Shown in pieces: positions 51,121-60,633 of a DNA stretch of 64,000 bases. The position numbers and the translations under genes are program-made. Numbering within the stretch: position 1 is the first letter of the stretch; every line of letters begins with the position of its first letter. The stretch is from contig NYUD01000016.1 in NCBI GenBank assembly GCA_002683825.1, forward strand, positions 1-64,000. The letters are read 5' to 3'. The notes beneath the pieces were generated by a model that ran no database searches, was not told the origin of the DNA, and saw nothing but the letters and a program-made list of their open reading frames with translations. The DNA is from Planctomycetota bacterium. GTDB lineage: Bacteria > Planctomycetota > UBA1135 > GCA-002686595.

Positions 51121-53466
51121 ATGACCCAAGCCTCTCTCCTACGTCGATTCGCCGTCCTCGGTGTTCTCCTCCTTCTCGCCTCGACCCGAGAAGCACAAAC
51201 GGTCAGGGGCTTGCAAGGCACTCATCGCGACGGCCAGACCTTCTTGACCTGGAACGAACTCAACAGGCAATCCTATCGCTATCGGGTCTATCGATCGGAC
51301 ATGCCGATCCGCCGCGCCGCGGACCTGAATTTCGCCGTCGAGCTCGGCGAGATCGAGATTGGCAGCTCTTACAACCGTCCGCGCAGCGTGGCGAGCGGCG
51401 TGGACTTCAACTGGATCATACAACCGGGGGGCGCCGAGCTTGCGAACACCCGGAGTCTCTTCGTCCACACGCTGCGCGCCACCGGGACTCCTTCGACCGG
51501 ACACTACGCGGTCATGATCGTGGCGAACGGCCTCGAGACCCGGAAGATCGTGGCCGACCAGAACACGGCGAGTGTCGCCGGCGAAGTCGCCGCTCCACCG
51601 CAGCCGGTCCTTCAACAGGCGAACAATGGCATCGAGCTCTGGGCCCACTGGACCTCCCACGTAGACACGCCCTTCCAACCGGCGCTGTCCCTCGTTGCGA
51701 GTCATGGACACAACTTCCTGTTCCACCCGGGCACCACAGAGGGGCCGCGCGGGCTTTTGGTCCGCCTGCACGCGGCCGGTCAGCAGTACACGATCGGCTG
51801 GCCCCATCCCTCCGAAGTTCAGCAAGATGTCGACGTCCTGGCACTGAGCGACTACTTTCCCATCGCAGGGTGGACGCTCTGGGTCGGTGCCCAGGATGCC
51901 TACCCGATGATCACTACGGATCCGGGGGCCCAGGTCCATCTGGTGACCCTACGACGGGCCATGTGGACGGTGGACTGGATGGTCGAGCGTCTGGGGGCGA
52001 CCCACGATCCAGACCGCCTTTACGCTGTCGGAGGTTCGATGGGAGCGATGGGCAGCTTCTACCTCGCGTCCGAGTTTCCCGATCGTTTCGCGGCGATCCT
52101 GGCTCGCAATGGCAACTACGACGTGACGGCTCCGGACGTCAACAACATGTTGTTCGTCGAGAATCTCCTGGGGGACTTCGCCTTCAACCTGACCATCGCG
52201 CCCGGGATGCCCTCGTCGGGTCTGCGCATTTTTGACCGGATGAACGTTTCGGTGGTAGCCCCCTTCCCCGCCGATGCGCCGGGTCCGGTCATCCGCACGA
52301 TCAACGGCCGCAACGACATGACCGTGGGGTGGTCGAGCGCTCCGGTACTCTACCGAGCGCTCGCAGAGACACAGCAGCCCGCGGTGCACTACTTCGACGA
52401 CCGCTCCCACAATCCCTTCGGCTACTGGATGGACGCCGAAGAGGACCTGCTTGAACGGACCTTCGCCACGAGGAGGAATTTGCCTTCCTTGCACTTCGGC
52501 GGTCTCACGATCGACGACAACCCGGGTACGGGGTCGGCTACCGAAGGTGACCTGATCGGATGTCTGAGTTGCTACGTGGACTACGACCCTCAAACGGCGT
52601 TCTCCGACAGCCAATCCTGTCGGTTCGACGTCTTCCTTCGCAACCAGGGGGCCCTGGACGATGCACCGCTAGACAGGGCTCACGTCGTGTTGACCCCCGG
52701 GCGGACCGGGCCGTTCTCGCTCGAGCCCGGCACGGCTGTGCTCTTCACCTTGACCGAAGGCCCGGAGCCCGGCGTGCTCGTCGACACTCAGATACTCCTG
52801 GCGGACGGCAACGGGCGTGTCCATACGGGACCGGTGGAAGTCACGATCACGCCCCGGAAGGCCGTGTTTGCACGCCTGGAAGTGCCGCCCCTCTTGCCGA
52901 GGATTGACTTCTTCGGGGCCTTGCCTGCGGTGGTGCAGGAGGGAGAATCGGCCGTGCTCACGTGGACGACATCCAACTCCGCCGGTGTCACGCTGGACAA
53001 CGGGATCGGCGCCGTGGCGGCGCAGGGCAGCATGCTGGTGACGCCACTGGAGACGACGACCTACGTCCTGAGTACCGAGGGGGACGGTGGCAGCGCCTCG
53101 GCCAGCGCGACCGTCACAGTCAGGCCGGTTGCGAGTGAGTCTGAGCTCGACGTCGATGTCCGCTTGCCCGGTTCGATCCGGCGGGGAGCGACTTTTCAGA
53201 TGGTGGTCTCGATCGTCAACTCGGGCACCACGTCCTCCGACACCCTGACCGTGACCGTCGACGCGACGGGCGACGGCGAGTTGGATCTGAGGGATCCCAG
53301 CAGCTCCAGCCAGAACGTCCCCGCGGTGTCGCCCGGCGGCCGACGCAGCGCTTTCTGGAGCGTCCGAGTCCGAAAGGCGGGCACTGCCACGGTGACGGTC
53401 ACCGTCACGGACGCATCGGGAAACGTTCTGGGAACGGTCACGAAGTCGATGCAGATCCAGGGTTAG
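51121..53466 (+). CDS. Secreted alpha/beta-hydrolase (esterase-type) with C-terminal CARDB-like domains
   Basis: A 781-residue protein with a signal peptide (LRRFAVLGVLLLLASTREA). The central region is an alpha/beta-hydrolase with the nucleophile elbow GGSMGAMG (Ser306) and a later RSHNPFG that may carry the catalytic His (HN in DRSHNPFGYWMD). The protein resembles secreted esterases or polyester depolymerases. The C-terminal 300 residues contain beta-sandwich pieces, with a CARDB-like pattern (FQMVVSIVNSGTTSSDTLTV) near the end, typical of adhesion modules. Substrate unknown. The start follows a long leader with an inverted repeat. Confidence 0.75.
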   Translation: MTQASLLRRFAVLGVLLLLASTREAQTVRGLQGTHRDGQTFLTWNELNRQSYRYRVYRSDMPIRRAADLNFAVELGEIEIGSSYNRPRSVASGVDFNWIIQPGGAELANTRSLFVHTLRATGTPSTGHYAVMIVANGLETRKIVADQNTASVAGEVAAPPQPVLQQANNGIELWAHWTSHVDTPFQPALSLVASHGHNFLFHPGTTEGPRGLLVRLHAAGQQYTIGWPHPSEVQQDVDVLALSDYFPIAGWTLWVGAQDAYPMITTDPGAQVHLVTLRRAMWTVDWMVERLGATHDPDRLYAVGGSMGAMGSFYLASEFPDRFAAILARNGNYDVTAPDVNNMLFVENLLGDFAFNLTIAPGMPSSGLRIFDRMNVSVVAPFPADAPGPVIRTINGRNDMTVGWSSAPVLYRALAETQQPAVHYFDDRSHNPFGYWMDAEEDLLERTFATRRNLPSLHFGGLTIDDNPGTGSATEGDLIGCLSCYVDYDPQTAFSDSQSCRFDVFLRNQGALDDAPLDRAHVVLTPGRTGPFSLEPGTAVLFTLTEGPEPGVLVDTQILLADGNGRVHTGPVEVTITPRKAVFARLEVPPLLPRIDFFGALPAVVQEGESAVLTWTTSNSAGVTLDNGIGAVAAQGSMLVTPLETTTYVLSTEGDGGSASASATVTVRPVASESELDVDVRLPGSIRRGATFQMVVSIVNSGTTSSDTLTVTVDATGDGELDLRDPSSSSQNVPAVSPGGRRSAFWSVRVRKAGTATVTVTVTDASGNVLGTVTKSMQIQG

Positions 53467-53930
53467 CCGCACCCCGAGCGCGGTTCCGATCTCACACGGC
53501 TTCGCCTCACAAGAGAGCGAGGTCCACCCGCGTCCGGCCCGACCGCTGAAGGGCTTCCACCGTCGCACGCTTCCGGTCGCTGCTGCAGCGCCCGCGTGAC
53601 CTCTGCTTGCCCTTTCCGCGGCAATCCCCTTCCCTGCCACCAGGCAGTCGGTCCGATGGGCGTGTCAGGAATCGAGCGGCGTTCAAGGCAACCCCACTCG
53701 GCGAGCGGAACGGAACGCGCGGCTTTCAAGCCGCCCGGAGCCCAAGCCGGTGCCATCGAAGCGAGACGCGTCGGTTGTAGCAGCCTGAATTTTTCCCGTG
53801 TTTTCCTTCGCGCGACGCGTCTCCCCGGGAACTCCCCCCTGCAAGAACAGCCAGCCCGAGCGGCCGACCCTGGAGCTAGCTTCGCTTCAAACCGATCGGG
53901 CCTGCTTTCCCCCTACCCAGAGAGCCGGCG
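53467..53930. other. Intergenic stretch, nothing recognised
   Basis: 464 bases between the esterase and the JmjC-type cupin gene. Short open frames occur on both strands but none has a ribosome binding site plus a plausible composition. No RNA, repeat or terminator is evident. Confidence 0.4.
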
Positions 53931-55052
53931 ATGAGCTTCCCGCATCGTTACGCCCACGGGACCGCCTCGCATCCCCGTCCGGCGCCCCCGACCACTTTCC
54001 GTTCGAAGACTTCCGCCGCTGTTTTAGGCGGCGCTTCTCCTACCCACGAGTTGCGCAGGCTCGGAAGCGGACAGATTTCCCTCCGGAACCGAGCGCTTTA
54101 CAACTCGTTGATGGCTCTGGACCACATGCTGCCGCGCAAGCTGGCCCTGCGCTGGGTCGCAGGCCCAAGGGAACGGGTGCACGCCAAGATTCGAAACGAA
54201 CTGGAGCATCGTCCCAAGGGCAGGCTGATTCCGGTGATCCGTCGCCGCAGTCTGAGCCCGGATGAGTTCTTTCATGAATACCTGCGCCCGGGCATTCCCG
54301 TTGTCATGGAGGGCATGGCCTCCGACTGGCCCTGCTGCGGCAAATGGACCTTCGACTTCTTCGACGAGCTTTACGGAGACGATCCGGTCGTGTTGACCGA
54401 CGGTGTGATACCCCACGTTCCTTCGGTCGCGAGGCGCTACGCGGTGTTCCGTGACATTCTCAGGAGCAGCGATGGCGCTCAGGCCGAGTACCTGCGCTTC
54501 CATCCGTTGCTGGCCATGCACCCCGAATTGACCGACGACTTCCCGCTTAATTGGTTCGAGACGTACAAACATCGACGCAGCTTGTACTCGCACATCCAGT
54601 TTTTTGTCGGGTCCAAGGGCACGGCGACGGGCTTGCACAACTCGCAGTTGTGCAACCTGTTCGTGATGGTGCACGGTGAAAAGCAGTGGGTGCTGTACCC
54701 GACCGCTTACACACCGTTCATGGACCCGCAGACGTCGCGTTCGGTGTACCGTCTGAGCCGCCACAACACGGGCAACTTCATCGAACCGGCTCTGAGCAAG
54801 CTCGACGGCTATCTGGTTCACATGCGCCCGGGGGATGTGCTCTGGAACCCGCCCTTCTACTGGCACAGCGTGCGCAACATGACCGACACGATCGGCGTCG
54901 GCTACCGCTGGAACGACCAACGGGCGGCTGCGCGCCAGTCGCTGAGCATGCTCCTGTTGGATCTCTTCGCCACCGATCCGACGTGGTTCCGCATCTGGCG
55001 CATCGGGGTGCAAGAGCGTCGGCGGATGTTGCGGCGGGGCGGCAATAGCTAG
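53931..55052 (+). CDS. JmjC-type cupin (cupin_8) protein with altered metal motif
   Basis: A 373-residue protein whose residues 100-340 match the cupin-like/JmjC hydroxylase fold: PGIPVVMEGMASDWPCCGKW at the start, HIQFFVGSKGTATGLHNSQL, LFVMVHGEKQWVLYPTAYTP and PGDVLWNPPFYWHSVRN. Active Fe(II)/2-oxoglutarate enzymes need His-x-Asp/Glu plus a distal His. Here the first motif reads H236-N-S238, so the Asp is Ser, while the distal His312 is present. The protein may therefore bind metal weakly or not hydroxylate. A 60-residue N-terminal extension has no recognised domain. The ATG 53931 start is poorly supported; ATG 54111 (MALDH) is an alternative. Confidence 0.75.
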   Translation: MSFPHRYAHGTASHPRPAPPTTFRSKTSAAVLGGASPTHELRRLGSGQISLRNRALYNSLMALDHMLPRKLALRWVAGPRERVHAKIRNELEHRPKGRLIPVIRRRSLSPDEFFHEYLRPGIPVVMEGMASDWPCCGKWTFDFFDELYGDDPVVLTDGVIPHVPSVARRYAVFRDILRSSDGAQAEYLRFHPLLAMHPELTDDFPLNWFETYKHRRSLYSHIQFFVGSKGTATGLHNSQLCNLFVMVHGEKQWVLYPTAYTPFMDPQTSRSVYRLSRHNTGNFIEPALSKLDGYLVHMRPGDVLWNPPFYWHSVRNMTDTIGVGYRWNDQRAAARQSLSMLLLDLFATDPTWFRIWRIGVQERRRMLRRGGNS

Positions 55053-55282
55053 CGCGGATTCCCCGACGGTTTGCGGGTCGACAGCGCCGCCCTCTTCCAG
55101 CGCGAGATCGAAGGATCTTCCTCACCCCCCGATCCGATGTTTTTGTGCCGGGCGAGGCCCCGTGCGGCATCCGGAGGCCCTCTGCGCCCTCGGAGGGGGT
55201 CGAAAGCAAGCCCGGGCGTCCTATCTGATATAGGCCCCGGTTTTCCTTCGTACGGAGGGCTCGCTCGGGAACCCCTCTCTGA

Positions 55283-58200
55283 ATGGACACTTCCCAAAGC
55301 TTCGATGCCGAAGTTCTGCTCGCGGACCTGAACTGGGTCCAGGGATTGGCGCGCTCCATCCTCGGCGACGCCATGGCCGGAGATGACGTTGCGCAGGAAG
55401 CCTGGCTGGCGGCCCTGCGGCGGGGGGAGGAAAAGCCCTCGCGCGCGTGGCTGGCCGGCACGGTCCGCAACCTCGCCGCCCGTTGGTGGCGCGACCAGGG
55501 CCGTCGCGGTCACCGCGAACGCGAATTCGCCCGATCGGTTGTACTGCCTGCGACCGCGGAGTTGATCGAGAAGAGCGAGTTGCAACAGCTGGTCGGCCAG
55601 GAGGTTCTCGATCTCGACGAACCGTTTCGGACCACGTTGCTGATGCGCTATCAGGAAGGGATGAAGCCCAACCGCATCGCCGCAAGGCTGGGTGTCCCGG
55701 CCGACACGGTGCGCTGGCGATTGCGGAAGGGCGAGCGGCTCCTGCGCCGGCGCTTCGAGCGCCGCGTGGGCGATGACTGGCGACGCTCGTTGGCGATGGT
55801 CGCAGCTCCTGTCCTTTCGAGGCAATCCCTACCGGCCGGCCTGCCGGCCGCGGGTCTGCTGGCGACGCTGGAGGTCGTCGGGTTGATCGGATTGGCCGTC
55901 GGTGCTTTCTGGTGGTCGCGCGAGGGGAATGCCGGTTCGCGCGAAATGGCGGTCGTTTCCATCGTTGATCGGGATGTTGCGGCGGTGCATCGCGCGACGG
56001 ACGTCGAGCGCAAGCCCGGGCCTGCCGAGCGCATTCTCTCGATCGACCCCGATGTGGGGGACAGCGGGCCGTTGCAGCCGAAGCCGGCGGTCGGCGCGAT
56101 TCCGGGTTGCGTTCTTGTCGGGCGCGTTCTCGATCAAGCCGATACTCCCCTCTGCGGAGCGAAGGTCAAGTTGACCACCATGACGTGGGGCAAGAGCACG
56201 CGCACGGACGAGAAGGGAGGTTTCCGGCTGGAATCGGACGTTCCTCCGGGCCACGCGACGGTGCGGATCGGCGCCGATTTCTTTCATCAAAAACAGCTCC
56301 TGACCATCGGCTCGGGCAAGGGCTACAGCCTTGCCCCGTTGGTTGCCGGCGAGCAGGACCTGGGCACGTTCAAGCTGAAAGATGCGGGTGCAGTGACCGG
56401 GCGTGTCACCGACGAGCAGGGGCGGCCTCTTCCGGTCTCGGTGCGGCTCCTCTCGGCTACCGGGACCGCGACGTTCAAGAATAACGTTTTCGAGGAGTGC
56501 GATCGGGATGGTTACTACGAGATCGGGCATATCGCGCCCGGCTCGTGGTCACTGGAGTTCACCCATCCGGGGAGGCGCTCGCTCGTGCGCCCGGTCCAGA
56601 TTCACTCAGGTTTCGTGAGTCATGTCGCCGTCAAGATGGCTCCGGGCCCCACCGTGTCCGGCATCGTGATTGACGAGTCGGGCGAACCGATTGAAGAGGC
56701 GCGCATCTTCTCGCGCGGTTCCCTGCTGAAGTGGTCGGTGACCTCCGGCCCCGAGGGCAGGTTTGAGTTGTTCCTTCCCGACAACGACCCGTGTGAGATC
56801 CGCGTCAACGCCGCGGGGCTCGAGCCGGTATCGAATCGCCGTTTTCGGGTCACGCCCGGGCAACGTGATCTGCGCATCGTCATGCAAGCGATCGTCGAAA
56901 CCACCTTCCGCGTCGTCGATGAAGCCAACGGGAAGCCGATCGAGTTCTTCTGGCTCGAGAAGATGCAGTCCGAGACGGGTGCAGCCTCCGGTGACGAGGG
57001 AGCCTCCCGTAGAGGAGGCATCAGGGCCACGCCGCGCGTGCACCAAGGCGGGGTCGCCACGCGCAGCGCGCGTCCGGGCATCGATCGTGTAAGAGTGGTC
57101 GCGCCTCACTACCTCGAGGCGTGTTTTGCGGTCGAAAGCGATTCTCAGGTCCTGCGCATGTCCAGGGGGCCGGCGGTCACCGGGCGCTTGCTATATTGCG
57201 GCGAGCCCGTTGTCGGAGCTGCGTTGCGTATCAAGCAAGGGACGCGAGTGCTCCGGCGCGGCTTCAACGATCGCATCGCCGGACGTGCCAAGAAGTCCAT
57301 CGTGCCCGATGTCAACTACATCGATCCCGACCCGCCCGATCACGACCCGAGCCTGATGGGGGGGAAGCATTTCAACTACAGGACCGACGGCGAAGGACGC
57401 TTCAACATCACCGGCCTGGCGCCTGGCAAGTGGCGCTTCATGGCCAAGGGGTTTGCGCATGAGCGCGCCGGCGGCCCGATCATTCTCGACCTGGAATTGG
57501 TGGAAGGCGGCGGGGGAGTCGACCTGGGGGATCTCGAGTTTCCCGTCGGTTCGACCGTCCGCGGGCGTGTCGAGCTCGGGGCCGAGGGACCGCTCGAAGG
57601 TCACACGATCACGATCGAGGGCGTACCCTCTACGCGAACGGATCCAGCCGGCCGCTTCAGTCTGGTGAACGTGCCACCGGGTGACCGCTGGATCTCGCTT
57701 CATCCCAACCCAGGCGTCGTGGCCGCTCCACAGCTCTACTACCTGCGGATTGTCGAAGGCTCCGAGCGCAATGTCCTATTGAAGCTGCCCAATTTCAGCG
57801 TCGCCAACTTGAACCTGTGCGTTCGACATAACGGCCGGCCGCTGAAGGGTTCCGGTTCGCTTCGCTTGGTGCCCACCGACGAGCCCGCCAACGCCATTCG
57901 CCTGACCGCGCGCTTCGATGACAGAGGCCGAGCGCAACTTGCGCTCCCCGAGCTGGGCGCCGTCTGGGTCGAACTCGAACTGGGCGGAGTCACGTTGCGC
58001 GCAGCCTCCGTCATCGATGTCCGCACGGGAAGCAGCGACGCCACCCTGGATTTCGATTCCGGGGCCATCGAACTCCACTTTTCGGCCGATGCCGACCTGA
58101 CCTCGACCCGGAGAATCGTGCTGCGTGCACGCTTGCAAGGAGCCTCGGGATATACCACAAGCATCGAGAGGCGCATCGAGGATGGCTACGTCGTGACTCC

Positions 58201-58381
58201 CGACGGAATCATCATCGATGGTATCGCTGATCGGCACATCCTGTTCGGGCCGGTGCCGGCCGGCCAGGTCGAGGTCGAAGTCTTTCAACTTGAAAAACCT
58301 TGCGAAGCCGACCTTCCCGGCGGTTTCGCCAGAGCGCTCCGGGTCCCTCGTGCAGGGTTTTCCCTCCTACACCTGCCGTAG
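55283..58381 (+). CDS. ECF sigma factor fused to a membrane anchor and extracytoplasmic carboxypeptidase-regulatory repeats
   Basis: This 1032-residue protein starts with an ECF RNA polymerase sigma factor. Region 2 is at residues 10-75 (WVQGLARSILGDAMAGDDVAQEAW, abbreviated) and region 4 at about 100-165 with LLMRYQEGMKPNRIAARLGV, PADTVRWRLRKGERLLRRRF. A membrane helix follows at about 188-211 (GLLATLEVVGLIGLAVGAFW). The remaining 800 residues are beta-rich extracytoplasmic repeats of the CarboxypepD_reg/MSCRAMM-B type, each with a G-V-V-x-D-x-x-G-x-P-x-x-A/G pattern (for example GRVTDEQGRPLPVSV and GIVIDESGEPIEEARI). A sigma domain tethered to its own sensor suggests release by regulated proteolysis. 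No separate anti-sigma gene is adjacent. Confidence 0.88.
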   Translation: MDTSQSFDAEVLLADLNWVQGLARSILGDAMAGDDVAQEAWLAALRRGEEKPSRAWLAGTVRNLAARWWRDQGRRGHREREFARSVVLPATAELIEKSELQQLVGQEVLDLDEPFRTTLLMRYQEGMKPNRIAARLGVPADTVRWRLRKGERLLRRRFERRVGDDWRRSLAMVAAPVLSRQSLPAGLPAAGLLATLEVVGLIGLAVGAFWWSREGNAGSREMAVVSIVDRDVAAVHRATDVERKPGPAERILSIDPDVGDSGPLQPKPAVGAIPGCVLVGRVLDQADTPLCGAKVKLTTMTWGKSTRTDEKGGFRLESDVPPGHATVRIGADFFHQKQLLTIGSGKGYSLAPLVAGEQDLGTFKLKDAGAVTGRVTDEQGRPLPVSVRLLSATGTATFKNNVFEECDRDGYYEIGHIAPGSWSLEFTHPGRRSLVRPVQIHSGFVSHVAVKMAPGPTVSGIVIDESGEPIEEARIFSRGSLLKWSVTSGPEGRFELFLPDNDPCEIRVNAAGLEPVSNRRFRVTPGQRDLRIVMQAIVETTFRVVDEANGKPIEFFWLEKMQSETGAASGDEGASRRGGIRATPRVHQGGVATRSARPGIDRVRVVAPHYLEACFAVESDSQVLRMSRGPAVTGRLLYCGEPVVGAALRIKQGTRVLRRGFNDRIAGRAKKSIVPDVNYIDPDPPDHDPSLMGGKHFNYRTDGEGRFNITGLAPGKWRFMAKGFAHERAGGPIILDLELVEGGGGVDLGDLEFPVGSTVRGRVELGAEGPLEGHTITIEGVPSTRTDPAGRFSLVNVPPGDRWISLHPNPGVVAAPQLYYLRIVEGSERNVLLKLPNFSVANLNLCVRHNGRPLKGSGSLRLVPTDEPANAIRLTARFDDRGRAQLALPELGAVWVELELGGVTLRAASVIDVRTGSSDATLDFDSGAIELHFSADADLTSTRRIVLRARLQGASGYTTSIERRIEDGYVVTPDGIIIDGIADRHILFGPVPAGQVEVEVFQLEKPCEADLPGGFARALRVPRAGFSLLHLP

Positions 58382-58390
58382 AGATCCTGG

Positions 58391-58418
58391 AGCGCTCACT
58401 CTTTTTTTTATCGAGCGC
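58391..58418 (+). terminator. Possible terminator after the sigma-factor fusion
   Basis: GCGCTC (58392-58397) and GAGCGC (58413-58418) flank an eight-T run (58401-58409 region). The T-run lies in the loop and not after the stem, so either the self-complementary GAGCGCTC just before it, or the wider stem, would have to act. Weak call. Confidence 0.3.
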
Positions 58419-58581
58419 GTCTCCATCCGTACGGTCATAGGTGCTTCAACGGTCGTTCTTTCAGCACCTCTCCCCGACGTCCACCGCTCGAGTGGATCAG
58501 CTGATCCACGGCCTCGAGGGCGGGGTATCCGAAGCATGGCCCGTCAGGTCGCAGGCGCGAAAAGTGGTTTTCTGAACCGAT

Positions 58582-58965
58582 TCAGGGGTCTGAACGGTCC
58601 GGCTTCGAGCGGCCCTTTGCCCTGCGGTACCAGGCCACGATACAGCCGATCAGGAACCCGCCAGAGAGCCCACTGTTGTGGAGAAAGGAAGGTATCGGAC
58701 CTGTGTGTCCGGTCCCTCTCCACCACACGACGAGAGCGATGAGGCCGAGAACGACCCCGGCAATGGCGAACCGAAAGCGCCACAACCTGGGCGACAACCA
58801 AAGCCACCCCAGGACGAGACCGTAGCCCGCCAGGTAAGAGCCGAGCCAGCGGGGCGAAAACCAGTTCCCCTTGGAATGGAACTCCTCCGGCGAAGAGGTC
58901 AAGCTGAACCAGAAGACGTAGAAGAGGACGAGCGGAGCGCCGTGGAGGAGGAGCAGACTCTTCAT
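58582..58965 (-). CDS. Hypothetical small membrane protein with four TM helices
   Basis: A 127-residue minus-strand protein with hydrophobic helices at about residues 5-22, 42-58, 64-82 and 96-112 and a basic C-terminus (RRAKGRSKPDRSDP), so both ends probably face the cytoplasm. It could fit small envelope proteins of unknown function; I recognise no family. The ATG at 58965 has only a weak ribosome binding site (gggggc). Convergent with the sigma-factor fusion gene. Confidence 0.6.
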   Translation of the reverse strand: MKSLLLLHGAPLVLFYVFWFSLTSSPEEFHSKGNWFSPRWLGSYLAGYGLVLGWLWLSPRLWRFRFAIAGVVLGLIALVVWWRGTGHTGPIPSFLHNSGLSGGFLIGCIVAWYRRAKGRSKPDRSDP

Positions 58966-59520
58966 GCCCCCATGCTATCGACCTTGTATCCCCTGCGAAA
59001 AATTCCGTGAAGATGCCGGTTCCATCCGGCTTCAACAGCGTCTGGGACACTTTCTCCGGTCCAGGGCCCGAGCCCGAGGCGCGCAGGCCTTTCGGGGCAG
59101 GAGAGGGCGCACTTGGCGGCACATGTGCCGGAGCGAAGGGTCGTCCGCAGCGTTCCACGGAACGGGGTAGCGAGTCCAGGGCGGAGTGGGGGTCGGCAGC
59201 GTTGGGCACCGGGTGGCATGACCTCGGTTTTCCCCGAGGCACCACCCCGGTCCCGCCCAACGCTTCGGTTACGGCGGCGTTTCAGGGCCGTAGCCGTCGT
59301 TCGAATCGGCCACTGCCCCGACCCACGTTCCTCCAGAAAACAGTCCTGAAAACCACTATTTCCTGCTTCCGGCCTCGCTTTCAGAACGGCGGTTCGTTTC
59401 ATTCTTGGTGATTGAAAGGGCCGGTAGGATCCAGTTCCTATCGCAGATGGAAACGGGATGGGTTCCGGACCTGCCCGTCTTCCGAGCCTGCCACTCACGG
59501 GGAACTGAAAGACACCGCGG
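58966..59520. other. Intergenic stretch between divergent genes, nothing recognised
   Basis: 555 bases. A 134-codon plus-strand frame at 59007-59411 is open but has a Gly/Pro/Arg/Ser composition typical of chance frames in GC-rich DNA and no ribosome binding site. Promoters for both flanking genes must lie here. Confidence 0.4.
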
Positions 59521-60498
59521 ATGACACGCCACCGAGCCTCGCTCTTGCTGTTCGCTTTCCTCACATCCCTTGGACCGGGAGGTGGCGGCCGTGTGCCGGC
59601 ATGCGAGGATCGAGTGACCATCCAGGAGGCGGCGCCAAGGAGCTATGTCGTTCAGAGGCCCGGAGCACCGTTCGCCATTCCCCGGGAGGAGACGCTGGTC
59701 TATGAAGTCTTCATAAGACTGGGCCCATTTACGTCAAACGCGGGAACCGTTACGCAAAGAACAGCGGTCGGTCCATACCAGCCTTCTCTGCTCGCCGGCG
59801 TCGACAAAGAGGACACGCAAGGCCTAGAAACCGCCCACTTGAGCATCCATGCCAAGGGCGGTTATCAGGTGTACAAGCTGGACACTCTCATCGAAGCCCG
59901 GCACTTCAGCCGGGGTTGGCCTCGAGTGGTCTACCGGACCGCTGACCGGGGGACTGAAAAGCGGCGGCGTGAGGTCAAGTTCGGTGTGCGAGATGGAAGC
60001 GGCAGCGCCAGCTACCGGGGAGACACAGAAGATGGTGCACCTGAGGGAGCCCGCATCTGGACGGAGTATCAAACACGAGAGGTGCCTGCGGATACCCTGG
60101 ACATGCTCTCATCGATTTTCATGGTCCGAACGCTGATCGACCAGAAAGAGCAGACGCTGTCCTTTCCTCTGATCGACAAGCTGTCGCTCTGGCAAGTGAC
60201 GCTCCGAAGGCGGGAGGAGAAGACGGTCGAGGTCCCCGCTGGAGCCTTCGAGGCGGTCGAAGTACTCATACAACCCGAACCCTATGCGGGTGAGGAGATC
60301 TCGGAGAAGAAGAAGAAGAGGTTCAAGGGTCTCTTCGGCATTCACGGAGAGACCCGTCTCTGGGTCGAGAAGCAAACCGGTGTTCCCGTGAGAATCCAGG
60401 GGGACCTGCCCATCGGTTTCCTGAGAATAGGCGTCGATGTGCGCCTCAGAAGCTACAAGGGAACTCCCGCAGCCTTCCGACCGCAAACGAAGAAGTAG
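59521..60498 (+). CDS. Secreted DUF3108-family protein
   Basis: A 325-residue protein with a signal peptide (SLLLFAFLTSLGPGG). The mature part matches the DUF3108 layout: ETLVYEVFIRLGPFTSNAGT near the start, HLSIHAKGGYQVYKLDTLIEA in the middle, then a basic, Glu/Lys-rich half with KTVEVPAGAFEAVEVLIQPE and TRLWVEKQTGVPVRIQGDLPIG. Family members are periplasmic, of unknown function, often near envelope or lipid genes. The neighbouring minus-strand sulfatase-fold enzyme is convergent, not cotranscribed. Confidence 0.8.
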   Translation: MTRHRASLLLFAFLTSLGPGGGGRVPACEDRVTIQEAAPRSYVVQRPGAPFAIPREETLVYEVFIRLGPFTSNAGTVTQRTAVGPYQPSLLAGVDKEDTQGLETAHLSIHAKGGYQVYKLDTLIEARHFSRGWPRVVYRTADRGTEKRRREVKFGVRDGSGSASYRGDTEDGAPEGARIWTEYQTREVPADTLDMLSSIFMVRTLIDQKEQTLSFPLIDKLSLWQVTLRRREEKTVEVPAGAFEAVEVLIQPEPYAGEEISEKKKKRFKGLFGIHGETRLWVEKQTGVPVRIQGDLPIGFLRIGVDVRLRSYKGTPAAFRPQTKK

Positions 60499-60528
60499 GA
60501 AAGGCAGGGCTTCTCGAATCACCTCGGA

Positions 60529-60633
60529 TCAACCCGAAAGCTTGCATTCCACGAAGATCACAAAGCAGAACGAAAGAAGAAGAATCCCCGCGAGGAGGGC
60601 GATCTCTCCGAGTATCGACAGATACCGCTTCAA
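60529..60633 (-). CDS. Probable 34-residue single-pass membrane protein coupled to the LtaS-like gene
   Basis: A minus-strand frame begins with TTG at 60633-60631, overlapping the TGA stop of the LtaS-like gene (TTGA), the same type of coupling seen elsewhere in this window. It encodes 34 residues: a short basic start (MKRYLS), then a single hydrophobic helix (LLAGILLLSFCFVIFVE) and a short tail ending CKLSG before TGA at 60529. Positive-inside charge distribution and length fit a small membrane protein. No independent ribosome binding site is evident and no family is recognised, so this remains a prediction. Confidence 0.5.
   Translation of the reverse strand: MKRYLSILGEIALLAGILLLSFCFVIFVECKLSG

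Noticed and set aside
59007..59411. 134-codon plus-strand frame between the small membrane protein and the DUF3108 gene
   Set aside because: No ribosome binding site, low-complexity Gly/Pro/Arg/Ser composition and no domain.
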